From assembly GCA_963662155.1 (NCBI GenBank), contig OY759261.1, forward strand, positions 43,131,056-43,195,055: 64,000 nucleotides of DNA. The letters run 5' to 3'. Source of the stretch: Lamellibrachia columna (Eukaryota > Annelida > Polychaeta > Sabellida > Siboglinidae). Below are positions 54,850-64,000 of this stretch, piece after piece. Position 1 is the first letter of the stretch. Each line of letters starts with the position of its first letter. The translations under genes and the position numbers were made by a program. Below the pieces are notes generated by a model. The model did not search any database, was not told the origin of the DNA, and saw only the letters and a list, made by a program, of their open reading frames with translations.

Positions 54850-57350
54850 TCAACAATAGACCATTTTATGGTAACACAGAACATGCATGAATCAATTATC
54901 AAATATGATTCAGTGTTTGTGAACAGTGATTTTTCTGATCATATTCTATTATGTCTTGAAATGCAAATAGATGTGTCATATCATGAAACATTTGAACGTA
55001 ACGAATATTGCTTGACATAAATGTACAGAGGTCCACATTGAGAATTACAAACATGAGCTTGATAAGTTGATATCATGGATTGATTTTAATCATGATGTTG
55101 TTAGTTGTGTTGATTACCAATGTATAATGCACACATGTTTTTCTCTGATTTCTGTGATTTGTATAATACTGTTGTAGATGGTTGAATTGTTGCCTCAGAT
55201 ATGTGTTTGCCAAAGATGGGTGCCAAGAAAGGGAGCAGCAAGGTGATACCTGGTTGGAACGAACATGTACAGGCTCAACAAGATACTTCCTTGTTCTGGC
55301 ATGATATTTGGGTGCAATGTGGTAGGCCACATAATGGTGAAGTATCATGAGACGTACTCGAGCCAGGTATCACTACCCTGTGAGATATGTAATAAGGGAA
55401 GAAACAAGGATAAAAAGCAATAGAATGACTGAAGCTATTAGTGAAGGTAATGACCGTAACCTATGGAAAGAGATGCGTAGTTTGAAAACAAATCTTGTCA
55501 TTTTCTGCCTAATGTTATTGATGGTCATTTAGGTTCAGAAGATATTGCTGACTGCCTCAAATTTTCCTCAAAGTTTGAACAATTGTACAATTCTGTTGGA
55601 TTTGATGATGATCATATACACTTATTAAAAAGTTGAGTTGACAATCTTGTTATTAATATGTGTGTGCATGAAAATTATGATAATGACGATGGTCACAACT
55701 GCCATCAGCAGCATGGTATTGATATTGATTTTAAGAAATGTGTAAATTGCATGAATCATGGTAAAAAAAGACGAAAAACAAATTGTCTAGCCATATTATA
55801 CATGGTACTGAAAAACTGTTTAAAGCATTAATCTTGCTCTACAATGTCATGCTTATTCATGGTGTATCCCCATAGTACCTATCATTACTGATAGGTACTA
55901 TGGTGTCACTTCAGAAAGATCAAAGAAAGCTCTAATAAATATAGGGCGTTGACCTTAGGCAGCATCATTGGCAAGCTTTGTGATGGCATTCTAATGAAAC
56001 AACAAACTGGAGTTATTGACAAGTTGGTCATAAAGATGGCTTATCCACAACAATGTGTACTTTTATGGTAAAAGAAACTTTATTTCATATTATGTAAATA
56101 ATGGTAGTACTGTACATGTTTTATTACTTGATGCTTCTAAAGCTTTCGGTGGAGTAAATTATTGTATGTTGTTTAAAAAATAATTGATAAGGGTATGTGC
56201 CCATTAGTTGTAAGACTTACTTCACATGTAAACACACCAGAAATGACAAGTTAGATAGAATAACGTAATGTCAGACCAATTCAGTGTGAAGAATGGGGTT
56301 CGCCAAGGAGGTGTTATGCCCCATTCGCCAAGGAGGTGTTATGTCTCCACTGCTATTTGGAGTATACATGGATGGGCTGTTGGATGAATTAAAAGACCTT
56401 GGTATTGGCTGTTATATTGGTCAACATTTCTGCGGAGCTGCAGGATATGCATATGACATTATACTACTAAGTCCTACTAGTTTTCGGTTGTATAAAATGA
56501 TTGAGGTGTGTGTGAAATATGACAAACTACATGATGTGTTGTTTAATGGGTCAGAAAGCAAATTATTGGTGTACAACAAGAACGATGCTGATCCGCATTT
56601 TGAAATAAATGGTACGGATGTTTCTACATGTGAGAAAACTATACATCTGGGAAATATACTTAGCACAACCGATAAGTATGAAATGGTGTTTGATGGTATC
56701 AAGAAATTTGACTGTAGTGTAATTAGATTTATGAGTTTGGTTCACTTCAAACTGTCGTCAAAAACAAATTGTTTCATCAGTATTGTTGTGCACTGTATGG
56801 ATCTCAACTATGGCCACTGTGGCATGACAGTGTTAAAAGATGTGCATACAATGGCGTAATACTTTGCGTAAGGTATGGAAGCTACCACATGGTTCGCACC
56901 GAGATTTAAATACCTTTAAATGTGGATTTGGTCAACAGGTTTATACAGTTTTACAGAACAGTAGCCTTGTTAGACAACATGGTTGTTAATTATATTGCAA
57001 ATACAATGACATTTGCTTATAAGTCCACTATGGGCCAGAATGTAAGACACATTATGTCCAAATATAACATGACTGTTGTATAAGCCTATGAGTGCTATTA
57101 AGCATAAATGTAAAGAAATGTGGAATATCAATGCTACATACTATGACAATACAAAAATTATTTGTGAATTGGTGGAAATGAAAGATTGGAACAATGACGC
57201 TGTCTTAAATAAAGGAAGAATGTAATGCTGTAATTTCATATCTCAGCACAATATAATTTGTTTTCTAGCTGCTATTTCAAATTTATAATTTGTTTAATAT
57301 GTACATGTTTGTGGATTTTGAGTCCGAATAAAGCTGATAATAATAATAAT
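54850..57350 (+). mobile_element. Second LINE family, 5'-truncated and inactive
   Basis: It starts within the end of an endonuclease domain (Asn-Ser-Asp-Phe-Ser-Asp-His, about 54920). It continues through an IPGWNEHV-linker and a LFWHDIW-CGRPHNG stretch, RRTRARYHYPVRYV and NDRNLWKEMRSL (55.24-55.50 kb). It then has RT fragments LLDASKAFGGVNYC (about 56130), RQGGVMSPLLFGVYMDGLLD and a damaged catalytic box (see 56446). It ends in an (ATA/ATT)-rich tail at about 57330-57360. This arrangement is seen in I/Jockey-superfamily non-LTR elements and differs from the CR1 copies. Confidence 0.8.
56293..56859 (+). pseudogene. Reverse transcriptase remnant with broken catalytic box
   Basis: This 188-codon frame is the longest surviving part of the second LINE. 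It contains RQGGVMSPLLFGVYMDGLL, the IGQHFCGAAGYA lead-in, then Tyr-Ala-Tyr-Asp (56446-56457) where a Tyr-Ala-Asp-Asp catalytic motif is expected, then LLSPTSFRLYKMIEVC. Loss of the first Asp alone would abolish polymerase activity. A short duplication of CCCATTCGCCAAGGAGGTGT-type sequence occurs at 56298-56345. Confidence 0.85.
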
Positions 57351-57359
57351 TATAATTAT

Positions 57360-58959
57360 TATATATCTGATTCAAATAGAGTTGGTAAGCTGGCTCAACT
57401 AACATTTGGTGTAGGGTAAGCTGAGCCAAAGTGTAGCGTAAGTTGCGTAAATGCTGTATTTGTATAATTAACGTAGGCCTTGTACTAAAATTTCATAACA
57501 ACTCAGCCAGCACATCTACCCATTACGTCTCTAACAAATATACATGCTTAATTAATAAGTCAACACAATTAATATACATTTATAAGCCAATCACAAGTGT
57601 AACAATATTGCTAATATGTTGTCTAGTAGCTATCCGATGTCCCAATTTGCTCAGAAAATGTATTCCTTGATGTATTTGGGGGTAAATGACACACGTCTTC
57701 GATCTTTAGCTGCTGCTCAACTACCCCCTCCCTTGGGCATTGGGTGGCACAACTACCCCCTCCCTTGGGCATTGGGTGGCACAACTAGCCCTGTTTCGAC
57801 ACTTAAGCTTTTTAATTAACTTCTCATTAATGCGCAGAGTAATGTAAATAATCTTCTTCCCTGTGCATAGCTAAACCATTTGTAAGTGCACAGATAATAA
57901 AGTATGGTCACGTGCACTGACAGTTTACACACCAGCAGACGATAATCACAATCACCAAACGTTTTTTAATAAACATAACAAAGCATACTTTTGACTCTTA
58001 AATCGTCCATCTTCAGACAGTAATCACAATCACCAAAAAGTTCGAAAAAAAACAAAAAACATTTTAACTCATTTTCTGACCGTAGTTACAAATGGCACTT
58101 ATTTTACGTCAATCATGTCCAATCAATGGGTGGTACCAAGTAACTGTCGCTGCTGTTGTTTCCTGGGAAACATGGATGGCTCAACTAACCCAGTGGCTCA
58201 ACTAACACTGCCTTCCCCTAATGGTTGTATACTAATATGACTACTGAACATCAATTATTAACATGAATTTACTACAACACGTGTATATGAACTATGCAGA
58301 AACACAACGTACAATGATTGTATAGTTCATTACTTTTGCGAAGTGCCTGCTTGTCCTTATTCTCTGTGCTGGTAATCTGGAAACAAATACCAGAAGCAAC
58401 CAAGACATGACGGCTGACGAAAATGGTGCAAACTAGGTGAAACCACCAATCAAACCTCTAACAGTCTATACATATTGGAAGAGGTGATATGTCCTGGAAC
58501 TATGAGGGAGCATGGATGTGACAAACGTGGCCAGTGGATCCACGCAGTTTGTCAAACCACAGACAGAAAGTCTTAAGTCTAGTTCTAAGAAAAAAGAACA
58601 ATATGTACGGAGGTATCCGACAATAATAAAAAAAACAGGCAAACCTCTCAATTGTGGCTGCTCAAACAGGGTCCGCCTATATCCGTCTCTGAGGATATTT
58701 TGCAAATGGGCTTCTAAAGAATGGCACAACGAGGAGATAACAAGAACATGCAGGCGATAGATACAATCAATTACATATACAAAGTTAAATCGGCTACACA
58801 AGCCGTGGATCCACATGTCTACACAAATAAATATAGTCATAAATGTACCATTATTAGTCACAATATAGTCATCAATATACCATTATTCCTCTTAGGGGAG
58901 CAAAAGTAGGCGTTTATGCAATGTACCTCTCGCAGCTGTCATTCGTCGATTCCTGACAA
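57360..58959. other. No gene firmly recognised
   Basis: A 32-bp duplication around CAACTACCCCCTCCCTTGGG lies at 57718-57785. Overlapping frames of 82 (+) and 131 (-) codons at 58466-58861 show no domain. The minus strand here should contain any cytoplasmic exons of the Ig gene, but none could be identified. Confidence 0.4.
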
Positions 58960-59039
58960 TCAGCCACACATAATGACTGCCATGGTAGCGCAGAGCAGAA
59001 TCTCAAGAACAACTCCAATGACTGCGCTTGCTGAGGTGC
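58960..59039 (-). CDS. Candidate transmembrane exon of the Ig gene
   Basis: The minus-strand acceptor CCACTGTTTTGTTCAG is followed by sequence that, joined to the single base left by the third Ig exon, reads Ser-Thr-Ser-Ala-Ser-Ala-Val-Ile-Gly-Val-Val-Leu, continues as a roughly 20-residue hydrophobic helix, and meets TGA at 58962-58960. In the next frame the sequence right after the helix encodes Trp-Leu-Ile-Val-Arg-Asn-Arg-Arg-Met, exactly the basic stop-transfer expected after a membrane helix. A small indel may have truncated the tail. Confidence 0.5.
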
Positions 59040-62000
59040 CTGAACAAAACAGTGGCAATGAAGCAGCAGTTACTACCATGTATACTAAAGAATTTGATTA
59101 ACAATACTGCTTAGCTTAGGTTATAGTATCATACACAAAGTGACAAGTATTTACCTTACCATAAGCATGGAATTCATTAGAAAATAGCATCAAGGTCAAA
59201 AGACCAATAAGATAACCTATATTACCTCCTGCAATATTGAGAAAGGTTGAACGTTAGTAATGGTAGCTGTCCTATTGGCGACAGTTGCTTCAGACAAGAT
59301 GCAACACAACGGACGTTTTGTAGTGTTAGCTAAGTACAAGTGTAATTGGACGGGGCGCACCATTATGAAGTATGTGGTTGGGAGGCAATGCATAATAAGT
59401 CTATTAATAAATACATGCATTTGAAGTAACATCAAGGTAAGTAATTGGCAAGTATGTCAAATGTTATTAATAAACCATGTAGAATACAAATATTATCATA
59501 AATATCAATATTACCACACCAAAAGCACTTTGAAGAAAACACTTACATGTAAAAAAAAAAGGTGCATGCAAAACAAATCCAATAAACAATGGTGATGTGT
59601 GTAATACAGCACTATGTGTGATGCGTGATTCAATACGTTACAAGAATACACTCAATATCGAAATGAATAGTTCAAGTTCTGTGTTAAAGATTAATGGGGT
59701 TGGGCTAACCCTACATTTATTTATCATATTATTCTTTTAACGTTCTATGTGTATTTCGGAATTGTCCTAATGTGAAGGTACATGTACGTTCTTATATAAC
59801 GCGGTATCCAGTCCTTGGGACTGTTCAAAGGGCTTTACACTTCACCCCTGGCAGACCTGTTTATTCTAACGCCATTTCGACTTTTGTGGGAAGCATTCAG
59901 CCACGCTGCAATTAGTGCGCCATGACTATTTGTTCAAATCTGTAGCGATGTGCTCATTTATACAGTTGAGCTCAGCTTACCTTACACAACGTGGGATAAA
60001 CGAAATTCCCAAAGCTTCGAAACGGCAGCAAGAGGAATGAACACCCCACCAAACCAAGTCTACTTAAAATACATACACATGTCACGAACATGGAAGTTCT
60101 AAATCTATGCTGGCAGTGAGGGTGGTCACTGCCAGGGTGCATGTCGTCCTCAATGGTTTTGTTACGTCCCCAATTAAATGAGACGGGACCGACATTAACG
60201 TGATCATCTGAGTCACGGTTGTTCAAATAATCCATTATTTGTTTTGATATCCAACAGACCACAAGCATTAATAAACACTTACTCATCACTGTGACTTCCA
60301 ACTGGCGCTCTTCGCAGTTGGAGGTGGCTTTCGGAATCGGTATGGTGTTGCACACAATAACTTTGAGTGACTGACTTCCGACCATCTCGTCAGTGATATC
60401 AATGGTGTCCTCTGTTCCCAGAGTGTCATTTGTTGCTGTTGTCACCCACTTGTACGTGATCGTGGACGGATTGCTGTCAGCTGTTACTTTCACTTTATCG
60501 CCAGGATTATAAGAATCTTTTTCAGGTTCCAACGCCAGCATCCGTGGACCGTCTGCAATGACTCAAAACTATGGAGGCTGTAGGTTATATGCTACAGGTG
60601 ATGACTTAATTCCACAAAAGCACACTATCACATGATAGCTTTGACTGCAGGTTGTACAATTTTAATTCAGATATTAATCAAATATTGCTTATAAAAATAT
60701 TGGTAGTCAGCCTAATTGAAACACTTGTTTTACTATGAAGTAAAAGTGGTTGTTAGTATCATGCAATTAAATAACATGCATCATAGACATACACGAAGAC
60801 AACAAAAACGTACTCAGCTACGAATATTTAGCAGGAGTTGAAACATTTTAAAAAGAAGCGCTACAAAAAGATAAATGAAGAACACGGTGTAACGTATACT
60901 TACAATAAACAGTTATCTGTTGTGATGTGTATTTGGTAAGCACATTGTCCGTTGTTGGTATATTGCCCGCTTCATGTGTTGTTGCTGTGCCATGCTTTGG
61001 TTGATCAAAGTACGTCCGGCAACTGTATCTCTGTCCATTGTCTTCAGGTGTCAATACAACGACCAACGTGTACTTCACCAAGGTCCCTGTAGATTCATTA
61101 TTGGCTTTCAGGACTACCTTTGTGTTCTTCCATTCCATCGCTGCGGCCCACCTTCCTTGGTACTCCACCATGCAGCTGTACTCGATGTAGTCTCCTTCTG
61201 TGGCCTTGTTGCTTGAGATGTTGTTCCTACATACTGGATCTGAAGCTGAAATTACGTTTAGATACAAAGTCAAAAGAAACATTAAAGTAGACACTTTACG
61301 TGGCATAAATTCGACTCATAAAGTCTGTTTTGGAAGACAGAGGGACTGCACAAATATTCTACACATATAGTAATAATTTTCTACAGATATAGACAGCTGT
61401 GTCCCAGTATATTTATTTTTTATATGTCGCATAAACATGGAAGTTGGTGTCATGCCCAGTGTGGGCTTCACTGCTTTTCTTCGTTCACACCATGAATGAA
61501 ACCAAACGAAGCTAGACACATATTATGATCAGTTAATATTGCCAGTCATAAATAGTAATAAATATATGTAAATCATCCCATAGAAAGCTTTGTAAAATAA
61601 ATGGAACCACCTAGCGGATTCATTCTTTAAATGTTCCATTATGCAACATAGCATGTATTTAATTTTATTTAATAATGGCATAGATACATTTAACGTGTAG
61701 TACAACTTTGGGACGGAAGTGCATTATCTCGTCAACTATCGCCTCGAAACGAGAATCACTTGTGTCCCCTATTGTAACGGACTCACATGGGAGGACGCAT
61801 GCGCGAGAAAATGTGAAATAACTTAACTTGAGGTGAGAGGCGCGGTAGTGTAATGGTTAGCACATCCACTTTACCTGACAGAGTTCTGGGTTCAAGATCC
61901 AGACAGGGCATGTTTGGTGTATAAACCTGGCTCTCAACATTGGAGACTGTGTATCTCTCGTGACTCGGATGATCACGTTAGTGTCGGTCCCGTCTCATTT

Positions 62001-63185
62001 AATTGGGGACGAACAAAAACCATATAGGACGACTGGCAGTGACCACCCTGGCAGTGACCACCCTCAATGCCAGCATATAAAGGTCGGCTTGGCGATAATG
62101 TTCTGGAAAAGGCTGGCTAGTTGAATGAGACCTCGAAACACCATGCAATTGTAGTAACCACAACATAGAGACTAGTCGGTTAATAGAACGTTGCCAAGTG
62201 CTGGTAACAACAAGAACTTGAGACCAGATGTTTGCTAGTGACTTGATGTTATTCTCTTTAAGTAAACAGATGGTGAATATTTACTTCTTTACCAACGGGT
62301 GGCGCGCTTAGTTTTAATAACTAGCCATCTTTTAGCATAATGCAGGCCCTACACATAAAGTTCGTCGATACATTGTCTGACGTTTGAAAGAACACAGCAA
62401 CGAGACAATAAATCATTATTTGCTAGCTAATACACAAACCAAACTAACGTCGGCGAGCAATTTGTTCGCTATAAATGTGTCCACACTTTTGCCAGAGTAT
62501 ATATTACAAAAAAATTTCCCCCGTTGTACAATTCAGTATTTCACATTACATTTTCGTTCTCCACCCGGTGAGTACAAAAGTCAAACTTGGTTGAAAAGTG
62601 GTTGATAAGACATTTTTTCTTTTCAGCAACAACTGCTCAGTCAGTTTTGGCCAAATGTGAACATTGCGAATCTTAACAATTTCACAACGAAACTTATTAT
62701 TGTAAATTGTGCGAGAATTGCATTTTGAAAATGCTTCAAACATGTAATGAAGGAATCCGTTTTATGAGGTATTTCTCTAATGAGCTTTTTCTTTAATAAC
62801 ACAGGCCCCAAAATGAAGAAGAGAAAAGCACTACAACAACCATTAACCATATATGCCCAAACGTTAAATCGAAAATATATCTTACCAAATATAATAACTT
62901 CTGCATCTCCGCTGTAGATTGCGTCCCATTTATCCTTGCAATTGTATCTTCCACCATCTTCCAGTTGTGGTGACTTGATGATCAGTTCGTACTTTCCAGC
63001 GTCAGTGTTTAGACCATGCCTTGAGGTGTATCGGATATCACTTTCAGAGGTAATTGTTTTTGAAATCAACGGATTTGAGATGTACTCTACCCATTCGAGT
63101 TTGTCTCCAGCACAGGAAAGAGTTACCCTTTCCCCAACCTGTGTGGCCACATTGCGCGGAGTCTGTGTTAGTTGACCGCTTGACG
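58960..63185 (-). CDS. Immunoglobulin-superfamily membrane protein, 5'-incomplete
   Basis: Four minus-strand exons join in phase 1: V-type Ig (63185-62886), Ig (61245-60904), Ig (60552-60283) and a transmembrane segment (59039-58960). The layout V-Ig-Ig-TM with one exon per domain is that of cell-adhesion or receptor proteins (nephrin/KIRREL-like or CD80-like). Exact orthology cannot be assigned by eye. The junction of exons 2 and 3 makes Val-Tyr-Tyr-Gly-Pro, a frequent Ig-domain boundary. The protein would act at the cell surface. The signal peptide is either in an unseen exon right of 63185 or the in-frame one preceding 61245. The frame ends in a stop directly after the membrane helix. Confidence 0.7.
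59040..60282. other. Intron of the Ig gene, with SINE fragment and other repeats
   Basis: Contains a minus-strand SINE D fragment (60106-60225) and a dispersed-repeat-like segment at about 59790-59930. A minus-strand open stretch at 59430-59217 (rich in Asn-Thr-Thr/Asn-Arg-Thr) has exon-like borders, but no domain was recognised. Confidence 0.5.
60106..60225 (-). mobile_element. SINE D fragment
   Basis: The reverse complement matches 61965-62090 (GATGATCACGTTAATGTCGG, CCCGTCTCATTTAATTGGGG, CTGGCAGTGACCACCCTCA). It lies in the intron directly after the third Ig exon. Confidence 0.85.
60283..60552 (-). CDS. Ig domain exon (third)
   Basis: The acceptor is GAGTCATTGCAG|ACGGTC and the donor is GTGATGA|GTAAGT, 270 nt, phase 1-1. 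It encodes Pro-Gly-Asp-Lys-Val-Lys-Val-Thr-Ala-Asp-Ser-Asn-Pro, Thr-Tyr-Lys-Trp and Val-Ile-Val-Cys-Asn-Thr. The first canonical Cys position reads Thr-Ala instead of Cys, so the intradomain disulfide may be missing. A second Cys (Asn-Cys-Glu-Glu) follows near the end. Confidence 0.85.
60904..61245 (-). CDS. Ig domain exon (second)
   Basis: The acceptor is GTAATTTCAG|CTTCAG and the donor is TGTTTATT|GTAAGTAT, 342 nt, phase 1-1. It holds the Cys of Tyr-Ser-Cys-Met-Val, the Trp of Met-Glu-Trp-Lys and the Asp-Asn-Gly-Gln-Arg-Tyr-Ser-Cys end motif. Upstream and in the same frame, 61306-61246 encodes Met-Pro-Arg-Lys followed by a hydrophobic Leu-rich core and Val-Ile-Ser-Ala, which looks like a signal peptide. 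The exon may therefore also serve as a first coding exon. Confidence 0.85.
61246..61306 (-). other. In-frame signal-peptide-like start upstream of the second Ig exon
   Basis: From ATG at 61306 the minus strand encodes Met-Pro-Arg-Lys-Val-Ser-Thr, a Leu/Phe-rich core and Asn-Val-Ile-Ser-Ala, continuous with the Ig domain. This has a basic n-region, a hydrophobic h-region and a small-residue cleavage site. It overlaps the acceptor at 61246-61247, so it would be used only if transcription starts close by. Confidence 0.45.
61307..61840. other. Intron, nothing recognised
   Basis: AT-rich sequence between the signal-peptide-like start and SINE D. Confidence 0.4.
61846..62095 (+). mobile_element. 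tRNA-derived SINE D
   Basis: The head GCGCGGTAGTGTAATGGTTA (A-box-like TAGTGTAATGG) with GGGTTCAAGATCCAGAC (B-box-like) resembles a tRNA. The body includes GATCACGTTAGTGTCGGTCC and a duplicated CTGGCAGTGACCACC (62030-62062). A fragment of the same family is at 60.1 kb. It is distinct from the SINEs at 12-37 kb. Confidence 0.8.
62096..62885. other. Intron, nothing recognised
   Basis: The rest of the intron between the first two visible Ig exons. No additional Ig motif was seen on the minus strand. Confidence 0.4.
62886..63185 (-). CDS. Ig V-type domain exon
   Basis: The acceptor on the minus strand is CATTCTTGCAG|CGTCAAG and the donor is ATATTTG|GTAAGAT, 300 nt, phase 1-1. It encodes a complete V-like domain: Val-Gly-Glu-Arg-Val-Thr-Leu-Ser-Cys, a Trp in Leu-Glu-Trp-Val, then Asp-Ala-Gly-Lys-Tyr-Glu-Leu-Ile-Ile and Glu-Asp-Gly-Gly-Arg-Tyr-Asn-Cys, ending in Ala-Glu-Val-Ile-Ile-Phe. 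Confidence 0.85.
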
Positions 63186-63564
63186 CTGCAAGAATGGCGC
63201 GGTTACAAGGTAGTCATTAACGTCTCATCGTCTAGGCCAAAACAATTGTCACATAGATATAAATGAACGCATTTGTGAAGTACAACACATGCCTTTGAAG
63301 TTGTGTGAATAGCATCTGCTATTTTTATCATTATTGTTAATTAGGGATAAAAGACAAGTTACATTACTCGTTCTCAGCATTTCCACAGTCACTCATTCAC
63401 ATAAGTGTCCGTTTAGTAACATGTTGGTTGGCATTTATTTGACTTCGATACGACGCGTGTTTACCGCATATTTCTGCCAAGTAATTTTAGTAAATAATCT
63501 TACATTGTAAAAGAACCTTCGCTTTGCTAGTCCATCTTGCAATGCACTGTCCGTGTTTTGTTAT
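63186..63564. other. Upstream of the first visible Ig exon
   Basis: No signal-peptide exon was recognised on the minus strand in this stretch. Confidence 0.4.
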
Positions 63565-63567
63565 TAT

Positions 63568-64000
63568 ATTGGTGTGTAGTCAACTACTGGTGTGTAGTCA
63601 TCTATCGGTGTGTACTCATCTACTGGTGTGTAATAATCTATCGGTGTGTATTCATCTACTGGTGTGTAGTCATCTATTGGTGTGTACTCATTTATTGGTA
63701 TGTAGTCATCTATTGGTGGGTCATCTATTGATGTGTAGTCATATATTGGTGTGTAGTCATCTATTGGTGTGTAGTCATCTATTGGTGTGTGTTGTCATCT
63801 ATTGGTGTGTTGTCATCTATTGGTGTGTTGTCAGCTATTGGTGTGTAGTCATCTATTGGTGTATGTTGTCAACTATTGGTGTGTAGTCATCTATTGGTGT
63901 GTGTTGTCATCTATTGGTGTGTAGTCATCTATTGGTGTGTAGTCATCTATTGGTGTGTAGTCATCTATTGGTGTGTTGTCATCTATTGGTGTGTTGTCAT
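63568..64000. repeat. 18-bp minisatellite, at least 23 units, runs off the window
   Basis: The unit is ATTGGTGTGTAGTCATCT, with 17-bp (TGTTGTC) and 20-bp (TGTGTTGTC) variants and occasional ACTGG or ATCGG. It continues beyond 64000. The Cys/Val-rich frames are artefacts. Confidence 0.95.

Noticed and set aside
59972..60282. Extension of the third Ig exon into a 189-codon ORF
   Set aside because: The sequence after the donor at 60282 is a SINE D fragment and not protein-coding.
61846..61925. Possible tRNA gene from A- and B-box-like motifs
   Set aside because: No cloverleaf can be completed. The motif leads into a SINE body that recurs at 60.1 kb. The same applies to 14700, 31950 and 37195.
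62641..62885. Extension of the V-domain ORF past 62886 as coding sequence
   Set aside because: A GTAAG donor at 62885 ends the domain at the expected position. The downstream residues are intronic read-through.
63568..64000. 18-bp repeats at the window end considered as telomere-like
   Set aside because: The unit (ATTGGTGTGTAGTCATCT) is not a telomeric motif, and the array contains ordinary minisatellite length variants.

Overview
The window is eukaryotic, intron-rich, AT-rich nuclear DNA. It has spliced exons with GT..AG borders, CR1-like and other non-LTR retrotransposon remnants, tRNA-headed SINEs, short TIR elements, many (TA)n/(CA)n microsatellites and very long minisatellite arrays. 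An invertebrate is most likely, and the repeat landscape together with an Ig-superfamily receptor-like gene suggests a lophotrochozoan, probably a mollusc. That is an inference, not a demonstration. There is no sign of prokaryotic operons, CRISPR arrays or phage.

Two host genes can be supported. (1) The ortholog of human C7orf25 (UPF0415/DUF1308 family) lies on the + strand. Five exons (32402-32578, 47335-47931, 48651-48835, 49836-49916, 52084-52197) join in phase into 384 residues ending at a stop. The N-terminal exon(s), roughly the first 70 residues of the family, were not found. (2) An immunoglobulin-superfamily gene lies on the - strand, convergent with the first. Three Ig-domain exons (63185-62886, 61245-60904, 60552-60283), all phase 1-1, are followed by a phase-compatible transmembrane exon (59039-58960). 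The 5' end lies beyond the right edge, or else begins at an in-frame signal peptide just upstream of the second Ig exon. A few weaker exon-like segments near 8.4-8.9 kb, 10.2 kb and 54.0-54.8 kb are listed with low confidence.

Most of the rest is repeat. From left to right: a 30-bp satellite of about 99 units (0.55-3.53 kb); a 437+437 bp inverted repeat (3.6-4.54 kb); a dispersed element whose core has expanded into a 30-bp minisatellite (4.75-5.35 kb); a SINE with an internal 35-bp array (12.3-12.86 kb); a CR1 relic (13.29-14.66 kb); 47-bp and 20-bp arrays (15.0-16.76 kb); a Tc1-like MITE (20.29-20.72 kb); a hAT-like element with GC-rich subterminal repeats (23.1-24.46 kb); a 24-bp array of about 65 units (28.76-30.42 kb); a perfect 44-bp palindrome beside (CA)n/(TA)n (31.4-31.7 kb); a 73-bp satellite (33.04-34.87 kb); an 18-bp array (35.56-35.86 kb); a nearly full-length dead CR1 with an SGNH-esterase ORF1 (38.4-42.24 kb); a CT-rich array (43.58-44.07 kb); a 2.2-kb palindromic-TIR element between two (TA)n tracts (44.2-46.4 kb); a 63-bp array (51.53-51.93 kb); a 31-bp array just past the C7orf25 3' end (52.77-53.42 kb); a 5'-truncated second LINE (54.85-57.35 kb); and an 18-bp array running off the right edge.

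The largest intron of the C7orf25 gene (32579-47334, 14.8 kb) contains the 73-bp satellite, the CR1 relic, SINEs and the TIR element. The recurring theme is tandem arrays born inside dispersed elements. Nearly all long open frames in the window are by-products of such arrays (units of 30, 24 or 18 bp, or stop-free units of 20 and 31 bp) and should not be taken as genes. No convincing new multi-gene system is visible.
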